Source: Halanaerobium sp. (GTDB lineage Bacteria; Bacillota; Halanaerobiia; Halanaerobiales; Halanaerobiaceae). From it: a stretch of DNA of 14,027 bases. The stretch spans positions 1 to 14,027 of the forward strand of contig QBLP01000034.1 in the NCBI GenBank assembly GCA_003070825.1, read 5' to 3'. Position 1 is the first letter of the stretch; the number at the start of each line of letters is the position of its first letter. The notes beneath the pieces were generated by a model that saw only the letters and a list, made by a program, of their open reading frames with translations, ran no database searches and was not told the origin of the DNA. This document shows positions 6,803 to 12,095 of this stretch, one piece after another. A program made the position numbers and the translations under genes.

Positions 6803-8863
6803 TTATTCCACTTCACTTTCTGCTTTAAGCTTCTCTCTGCGGTTTTCTTCCGCTTCTGCTTCTGCCTCACATTTAGGACAGTACTCATGCTCTCCCGGCA
6901 GATAACCGTGAACTGGACAGATGCTGAATGATGGGGTTAGAGTATAATAGGGAAGCTTGAAATTTTCTGCAATTCTTTTAACCAGTTTTTTAGTGGCTTT
7001 AATGGAATCTATTTTCTCCCCTAGAAATCCGTGGAGTACCGTGCCCCCCGTATAAAGTGACTGCAGTTCATCCTGCAGCTCTAAAGCTGTAAAAACATCA
7101 TCAGTTAAACCGACCGGCAGCTGAGTTGAGTTGGTGTAATAGGGATCTGCATCTTCTTTAACTACCCGCTCCTGATTGGCAGCAATTATCCGTTCTCCAA
7201 ACTTTTCTCGATCCAGACGGGCAAAACGATAGGCTGTACTCTCAGCCGGAGTTGCCTCCAGATTATACATATTATCTGTTTCTTCCTGATACTGCTGCAG
7301 GCGCTCTCTCATCTTTTCCATTACTTGCTTAGAAAACTGCTGTCCTTTGGGAGTAGAAATATCCTTACCCATAAAATTGAGCAGAGCTTCGTTCATTCCA
7401 TTGAGCCCAATTGTATTAAAGTGGTTTTTCCAGTACTGATCAAAGCGTTTCTTAATATCTCTCAAATAAAATTTTGCGTAGGGGTATAATCCCTGTTCAG
7501 TTAAGGTTTCTAAAACTTTACGCTTAACTTCTAAGCTTTCTTTTGCCTGGTCCATCAGATAATAGACTCTTTCCATAAATTCTTCCTTATCCTGAGCCTG
7601 ATAACCAATGCGGGGCATATTTAGAGTTACCACACCTATGCTCCCTGTTAGAGGGTTAGCTCCAAATAAGCCGCCTCCTCTTTTGCGAAGCTCTTTGTTA
7701 TCCAGGCGCAGGCGGCAGCACATACTTCTTGCGTCCTCAGGGTCCATATCCGAATTAATAAAGTTGGAAAAATATGGTATCCCGAATTTAGCTGTCATCT
7801 CCCAGACCGGATCCAACTTTTCATTTTCCCATTCAAAATCCTCAGTTATGTTGTAAGTTGGAATCGGAAAGGAAAACATTCTGCCCTTGGCATCACCCTC
7901 CATCATCAGCTCGGCAAAGGCTCGGTTGAGCATATCCATCTCCTCTTGAAATTCACCATAGCACTTTTCCTGATACTGACCCCCAATTATAACTGCCTGG
8001 TCTTCTAAATAACTGGGAACTTCAAGGTCCATGGTAATATTTGTAAAGGGAGTCTGAAATCCTACCCGTGTCGGAACATTCATATTAAATAAAAATTCCT
8101 GCATCGCCTGCTTAACTTCCTCATAATTAAGGCCATCATAGGCTATAAATGGAGCCAGATAGGTGTCAAAGTTGGAAAAAGCCTGGGCTCCGGCGCTCTC
8201 ACCCTGGAGTGTATAGAAAAAATTTACTATTTGCCCAAGTGCTGTCTTTAAGTGTTTTGGCGGGGCACTTTCAATTTTAGTTGGAACCCCTCTAAAGCCG
8301 CTTCTCAAAAGCTCTTCTAAATCCCAGCCGCAGCAGTAAACACTCAAATTACCAAGATCATGGATATGTAAATCACCACTGCTGTGCAGTTCAGCTGTTT
8401 CTTTGGGATATATCTCCTGCAGCCAGTACTGCCCTGTTACCTCTGAAGCAATATAATTATTTAAGCCCTGAAGCGAATAACTCATATTAGAATTTTCATT
8501 TACTTTCCAGTCACTGCGGTCTAAATAATCATCCATAATATTAACTGCATCAGCAAATAGCTTTTTGCTGTCCCTGAGTTTGCTGTGCTGCTCGCGGTAA
8601 AGAATATAGGCCTTTGCAATTTCGGCATAGCCCTTTTCTATCAAAACTTTTTCCACCAGATCCTGGATCTGCTCTACCTCTACTGTACCACCATTTTTAA
8701 AAAATATTTTTAAATAGGATAATACCTCAGCAGTTATCTCGGCAGCAATTTTAGGATCAGCCTGATCCACTGCTGCAGCTGCTTTTCCTACAGCATTTAC
8801 AATCTTTTCTGATTTAAATTCTACCTTTTTTCCGTCACGTTTTTTTACATAATCTAAATTCAT
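6803..8863 (-). CDS. nrdD: Anaerobic (class III) ribonucleoside-triphosphate reductase, catalytic chain lacking the glycyl-radical segment
   Basis: A 686-residue enzyme that reduces ribonucleotides to deoxyribonucleotides without oxygen. Residues 1-92 are an ATP-cone allosteric domain (VKKRDGKKVEF start). The catalytic barrel includes SGDLHIHDLGNLSVYCCGWD (162-181), QGESAGAQAFSNFDTY and RSMCCRLRLD with C382/C383, where the active-site thiyl cysteine is expected. The C-terminus has the zinc site CPVHGYLPGEHEYCPKC (C649, H652, C662, C665). After this a normal NrdD continues into the RVVGYL glycyl-radical segment; here it ends with an unrelated charged tail (EAEAEAEENRR and ten more residues). 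The missing segment is encoded by the 42-codon gene at 5864-5992. The ATG follows AAGGAGG by five bases. Expression is predicted to be under the upstream cobalamin riboswitch. Confidence 0.96.
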   Translation of the reverse strand: MNLDYVKKRDGKKVEFKSEKIVNAVGKAAAAVDQADPKIAAEITAEVLSYLKIFFKNGGTVEVEQIQDLVEKVLIEKGYAEIAKAYILYREQHSKLRDSKKLFADAVNIMDDYLDRSDWKVNENSNMSYSLQGLNNYIASEVTGQYWLQEIYPKETAELHSSGDLHIHDLGNLSVYCCGWDLEELLRSGFRGVPTKIESAPPKHLKTALGQIVNFFYTLQGESAGAQAFSNFDTYLAPFIAYDGLNYEEVKQAMQEFLFNMNVPTRVGFQTPFTNITMDLEVPSYLEDQAVIIGGQYQEKCYGEFQEEMDMLNRAFAELMMEGDAKGRMFSFPIPTYNITEDFEWENEKLDPVWEMTAKFGIPYFSNFINSDMDPEDARSMCCRLRLDNKELRKRGGGLFGANPLTGSIGVVTLNMPRIGYQAQDKEEFMERVYYLMDQAKESLEVKRKVLETLTEQGLYPYAKFYLRDIKKRFDQYWKNHFNTIGLNGMNEALLNFMGKDISTPKGQQFSKQVMEKMRERLQQYQEETDNMYNLEATPAESTAYRFARLDREKFGERIIAANQERVVKEDADPYYTNSTQLPVGLTDDVFTALELQDELQSLYTGGTVLHGFLGEKIDSIKATKKLVKRIAENFKLPYYTLTPSFSICPVHGYLPGEHEYCPKCEAEAEAEENRREKLKAESEVE

Positions 8864-8970
8864 AATTCCTCCTTTTTCGAACTTATGTTTGCTATATATT
8901 TAATTATTTCTCTGCTGCTTTAAATAGTCCTGCTTATTTCTAATTTTATTTTCAAAACTTATGTAAACTA

Positions 8971-9008
8971 AAAAAATCCCTCCGCACAGGCTCTGCACGA
9001 AAGGGATT
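8971..9008 (-). terminator. Riboswitch-controlled intrinsic terminator upstream of nrdD
   Basis: On the minus strand AATCCCT (9008-9002) pairs with AGGGATT (8981-8975). Inside, CGTGCAG pairs with CTGTGCG around an AGC loop using two G-U wobbles, so the fold belongs to the minus-strand RNA. A run of T follows directly (8976-8971). It lies 108 bases before the nrdD start and 180 bases after the riboswitch aptamer, in position to abort transcription before nrdD. Confidence 0.9.
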
Positions 9009-9188
9009 AATAATTTAAGTTAGTTGTCAGAATTTTATTTAAAATTAGCTCGTTATTCTTAAGCCGAAATAAGCTGCAGTCTTTTGCAAACTATCTAAAA
9101 GTCTTAAATAATTTAGCTGCTGCCAGCAGTTTATTAAATAAAATCTGCTCTAACACCCCCTCATGACCCGTGAGTTTGTGGTGTTTAT
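9009..9188 (-). promoter_or_regulatory. Expression platform linking the cobalamin aptamer to the terminator, with candidate antiterminator arm
   Basis: No gene is seen in this stretch. On the minus strand AACACC (9185-9180) and GGTGTT (9157-9152) form a stem enclosing an inner CTCA/TGAG stem just after the aptamer. CATGAGGGGGT (9165-9155), partly inside that hairpin, can alternatively pair with ATCCCTTTCGTG (9007-8996), the 5' arm of the terminator: 11 pairs including G-U wobbles, with one bulged U. Smaller hairpins (for example CTGCT/AGCAG near 9117-9129) fill the rest. The pairings were worked out by eye, not by a folding program. Confidence 0.55.
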
Positions 9189-9335
9189 AAATAAAGGCAG
9201 GTCTTCCGGCTCGGTTCAGTTAATAATCAGCCTTCCCGGTTTTCCCAGTGGCAGTTTTGATTATCTTTAAACCTTACGGCGGCGGGACCGCAGAGGTTTT
9301 TCACCTCTTTCCCGTTTTAATCCAGCCAGTTATTT
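9189..9335 (-). ncRNA. Cobalamin (B12) riboswitch aptamer
   Basis: The minus strand carries the conserved cobalamin riboswitch landmarks in the right order: AAACGGGAAAGAGGTGAAAA, GCGGTCCCGCCGCCGTAA, the B12 box GCCACTGGG, CCGGGAAGGC, and GCCGGAAGACCTGCC. An outer P1-type stem can form between AAATAACTGGCTGG at the 5' end and CCTGCCTTTATTT at the 3' end. Such elements bind adenosylcobalamin or related forms. The next gene on this strand is nrdD, after an intrinsic terminator, so the expected effect is repression of the B12-independent ribonucleotide reductase when B12 is plentiful. Confidence 0.95.
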
Positions 9336-9369
9336 TTGCTCTTAACGCCAAAATAATGACTGAAACCCT

Positions 9370-9397
9370 TATTTAAAACTATTCAATTTTTAATCAA
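9370..9397 (-). promoter_or_regulatory. Possible promoter of the riboswitch-nrd operon
   Basis: On the minus strand TTGATT (9397-9392), a 16-base spacer and TAAATA (9375-9370) lie about 35 bases upstream of the aptamer. The match is only fair in AT-rich DNA, so the site is tentative; some promoter must nevertheless lie in this stretch. Confidence 0.3.
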
Positions 9398-9555
9398 CTG
9401 TTTTTATCTTAATACATCTGTCAGCAAATCACAAATATTTAACTTTTAATCTCTAAACAAATTTAAAGCTGAGCTTCAATTAAAGCTTAATTTTCTTTAA
9501 AATACTCACTTTTTGTTTTGAAAAAGATTCTGCTATAAATAAGCTTAAGCTAACT
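9398..9555. other. AT-rich spacer between znuB and the nrd leader
   Basis: No gene is seen. A 10-bp palindrome AGCTTAAGCT (9542-9551) lies just after the znuB stop, but it gives only a very short hairpin, and no strong terminator for the znu operon was found. No NrdR-type box was recognised. Confidence 0.3.
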
Positions 9556-10362
9556 TTATTCATTACGGCCTTTAACCGCTACCGAGCCAAAATAAAATAG
9601 AGCTGCCGTAATAATAATTACTGCTCCTGAGGGCAGGTCATAATAATAAGAAAAAGTCAGACCGCTGAAGGAAAAAATTAGACCAAAAGCAACTGCAAGG
9701 CCCATAATCTTCTTCAGATCATCTGTATATAATCTGGCTGCAGCCGGTGGTGCAGTTAAAAGTGCAATAACCAGCACTATACCTACAACTCTGATTAAAA
9801 TTACAATTGCCAGGGCAATCATAATAAAAAGAAAGTTTTCCAGCAAAGTTGATTTTACACCTAAAACTCTTAAAAACTCTTCATCAAATAAATAAGCTTT
9901 CCAGTAATTAAACAAACTCACTATAGCCAGCAGCATAAAAAATGTCAGGGCTCCCATCAGCCAGACATCGATTCTTCTAACTGTCAGGATATCACCAAAT
10001 AAATAAGAAGAAATATCAGGTGGATAACCGGGTGTAAAACCAATAAATAAAACTCCAAGGGCCATTCCCAGGGACCAGAACATACCAATTAAAGTGTCTG
10101 AGCCTGTTCCAATTTTACGGCGGATAGAGGCAATTGCCAGAGAAGATCCCACTGCAAAAGCAAAAGCTCCATAGATAGGTTCAATATTTAAAAGATAGCC
10201 AAGCCCAATTCCACCAAATGATGTATGAGCTATACCTCCACTCAACATCACCAGCTTCTTTTCGACAATAATTGTCCCAATCAAACCACAGGCAATACTG
10301 GCCAGCACCGCTGCCGCAAAGGCATTCTGCATAAAATTATAATTCAAGATTGCTTCAATCAT
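9556..10362 (-). CDS. znuB: Zinc/manganese-type ABC transporter permease (ZnuB-like, ABC-3 family)
   Basis: A 268-residue, very hydrophobic inner-membrane protein with about eight predicted membrane helices. It forms the channel of a metal importer with the ZnuC-like ATPase. Family signatures are the early SGGIAHTSFGGIGLGYLL and the later LVIALLTAPPAAARLYTD, matching the serine/histidine-rich loop and the L-x-x-PAAtA motif of ABC-3 permeases. The start at 10362 is chosen because GGAGAGGAGG lies just upstream. A longer reading frame from 10416 would add 18 polar residues that lie wholly within znuC. With this start the gene overlaps znuC by 8 bases, so translation is coupled, and its ribosome site doubles as the codons for the GEEE tail of ZnuC. 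Metal specificity cannot be told from the permease. Confidence 0.92.
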   Translation of the reverse strand: MIEAILNYNFMQNAFAAAVLASIACGLIGTIIVEKKLVMLSGGIAHTSFGGIGLGYLLNIEPIYGAFAFAVGSSLAIASIRRKIGTGSDTLIGMFWSLGMALGVLFIGFTPGYPPDISSYLFGDILTVRRIDVWLMGALTFFMLLAIVSLFNYWKAYLFDEEFLRVLGVKSTLLENFLFIMIALAIVILIRVVGIVLVIALLTAPPAAARLYTDDLKKIMGLAVAFGLIFSFSGLTFSYYYDLPSGAVIIITAALFYFGSVAVKGRNE

Positions 10363-11128
10363 TATTTTCCTCCTCTCCGTGTGGTGCAAATACATGGTGA
10401 GGATGACCGTGAGCAATCAGATCAACCGGACAGCCAAAGACCTGTTCTGTTGTTTCCTGATCCAGATGCTTATCTCCATGATGATATAATTTCTCATTCA
10501 GACAGGCCAGACTGTCAAAATAGGAAGAGACTGCTGCCATATCATGAGTAACCACGATAATAGTCTTTTCCTTATTTAATTCCTTTAATAATTCATAAAT
10601 TTGAGAGGTTGATCTGGCATCAACACTGGCTGTCGGCTCATCTAAAAGCAGTATTTTGGGCTCTACTGCAAGCCCTCTGGCAATCAGAACTCGCTGCAGC
10701 TGACCTCCAGAAAGTTTACCAATCTGTCTATCTTTTAAATGCAGCAGATTTAACTGCTCCAGCACAGCTTCCGCTTTTTTTATATCTTCTTTCTGATACT
10801 GATGAAAAAATCTGACTCTTCCTCCCAGTCTGGCCATTAAAACAACATCCAGTACGCTGATTGGAAAACTGCGGTCAAAATTAGAAATCTGAGGCACATA
10901 GCCAATCTGATCAACAACCTCATTTAGAGGCTGTCCTAAAACTTTAACTTTTCCTTCTTGTGGTTCAATTAGGCCCAGGATAACCTTAAGCAGAGTAGTT
11001 TTGCCACCACCATTTGGCCCAATAATTCCCAGAAAAGACCCCTCAGCAACCTTAAGATTAATATTTTTTAACGCTTCAACATTACCGTAATTTACCGAAA
11101 TATCGTCTAATTCTACTGCATAAGTCAT
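10355..11128 (-). CDS. znuC: Zinc/manganese-type ABC transporter ATP-binding protein (ZnuC-like)
   Basis: A 257-residue ATPase that powers the importer at the cytoplasmic face. All motifs are present: Walker A GPNGGGKTT (37-45), Q-loop Q80, signature LSGGQ (139-143), Walker B ILLLDE (159-164) and H-loop H195 (VVTHD). Beyond the ATPase core is a short tail rich in histidine (HGHPHHVFAPHG, H240 to H250) that could bind metal near the transporter and perhaps sense it. The ATG shares its A-T with the znuA stop (TAATG), so the two are translationally coupled; only a weak ribosome site is visible. The position between the binding protein and the permease is typical of znu/tro-type operons. Confidence 0.94.
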   Translation of the reverse strand: MTYAVELDDISVNYGNVEALKNINLKVAEGSFLGIIGPNGGGKTTLLKVILGLIEPQEGKVKVLGQPLNEVVDQIGYVPQISNFDRSFPISVLDVVLMARLGGRVRFFHQYQKEDIKKAEAVLEQLNLLHLKDRQIGKLSGGQLQRVLIARGLAVEPKILLLDEPTASVDARSTSQIYELLKELNKEKTIIVVTHDMAAVSSYFDSLACLNEKLYHHGDKHLDQETTEQVFGCPVDLIAHGHPHHVFAPHGEEENND

Positions 11129-12090
11129 TACTGATCATCTCTCTGAGCAAGCTCTGCTGCCATTTTTTCGGCCATCTCTTTTAGATTTTGGATGTAGTTT
11201 TCAGACAGCGGATTTAACTGTACAATTTCTCCACCCAGTTCTTCTGCAACTGCCCTTGTTTTTCTACTGTCAATTTCAGCCTGATAAAATACATTTTTTA
11301 TCCCTTTTTGAGCAGCATCTTCTATAACTTCCTGCAGATGCCGGGGACCAGGTTCCTTCCCTTCTTCCTCAATCGCCATCATTTCCAGACCGTAATGCTC
11401 AGTAAAATAGCCAAAAGAAGGATGATAAACTAAAATTACCTCACCCTGATGTGGACTGAGTAACTCTTTATTTTCCTGATCAGCTGCAGCCAATTTTTCC
11501 AGATAGCCTTCAGTATTAGACATAAATTCTTCTTTATAATCAGGTAATAATTCTATTAACTGATCCCTCATAATCTCCACCATAGATTCCACTCGAGCTG
11601 GGGAAAGCCAGATATGCGGATCACGTCCTTCCTGATGGCTGTGTCCGTGGTCAGCATCTGTTGAATCTTCTTCTGACTCAGCAGAATGATCAGCTTCCTC
11701 TTCGCTTTCATGTTCCTCTTCTCCGCTAAAATAGCGGTGAGGATGATCAGCTTCTATTTCTTCAAATAACTTTACAACTTTAAGCCCAGTCATTTCCTCT
11801 GCCCTGGGTAAAATATTCTGCATATCTGCAGGTACTCCCATCGAAAAATAAAGGCTGGCTTCATTAAAAGCCCTCATTTCTGACGGAGATGGAGCATAAT
11901 TAGAAGGACTAAAGCCCTTCGGAATCATTGCTACTACTTCCACTCTCTCACCAGCAATTGCCTCGACCATTTCTATTTGCGGCACTATTGTCACTGCCAC
12001 TGTTGTCTCTGCAGCTACTGCTGAAAATGGTGCTACCAGTAATATGATTAAAAATAGTGAAAGTGAGAGAATCTTTATCTTTTTATTCAT
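11128..12090 (-). CDS. znuA: Periplasmic metal-binding protein of a zinc/manganese-type ABC transporter (ZnuA/TroA family)
   Basis: A 320-residue cluster A-I substrate-binding protein. The signal peptide has a KKIK start, a long hydrophobic core and an AVAAE cleavage region near residue 27. It has no lipobox cysteine, so the protein should be soluble, which fits a diderm cell. A histidine- and acid-rich loop (about 116-157, ending HGHSHQ) is typical of zinc-binding members. Metal-site candidates are H159 (DPHIWLSP) and H223 (YHPSFGYF), but the usual first ligand His is N64 (FSPSNYAPSP). The ATG at 12090 is chosen because GAGGTG lies six bases upstream; GTG at 12099 and ATG at 12096 are poorer. 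It starts five bases after the DUF445 stop codon. Zinc is the likeliest substrate; manganese or another metal is possible. Confidence 0.92.
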   Translation of the reverse strand: MNKKIKILSLSLFLIILLVAPFSAVAAETTVAVTIVPQIEMVEAIAGERVEVVAMIPKGFSPSNYAPSPSEMRAFNEASLYFSMGVPADMQNILPRAEEMTGLKVVKLFEEIEADHPHRYFSGEEEHESEEEADHSAESEEDSTDADHGHSHQEGRDPHIWLSPARVESMVEIMRDQLIELLPDYKEEFMSNTEGYLEKLAAADQENKELLSPHQGEVILVYHPSFGYFTEHYGLEMMAIEEEGKEPGPRHLQEVIEDAAQKGIKNVFYQAEIDSRKTRAVAEELGGEIVQLNPLSENYIQNLKEMAEKMAAELAQRDDQ

Positions 12091-12095
12091 TTTCA

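Noticed and set aside
6685..6888. Minus-strand open frame overlapping the nrdD/nrdG junction
   Set aside because: It is an out-of-frame reading of two genes whose products are strongly recognised.
7608..7856. Plus-strand open frame inside nrdD, and similar ones at 10225-10551 and 10609-10815 inside the znu genes
   Set aside because: They mirror conserved genes on the other strand and encode low-quality, non-domain sequences.
5864..8863. The split NrdD as a sequencing frameshift or pseudogene
   Set aside because: A complete nrdG lies between the two parts, the nrdD stop abuts the nrdG start, and the small gene has its own start codon, strong ribosome site and stop.
9556..10416. Longer start for the permease gene at 10416
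   Set aside because: It adds 18 polar residues that lie within znuC. The ATG at 10362 has a strong GGAGAGGAGG at proper spacing.
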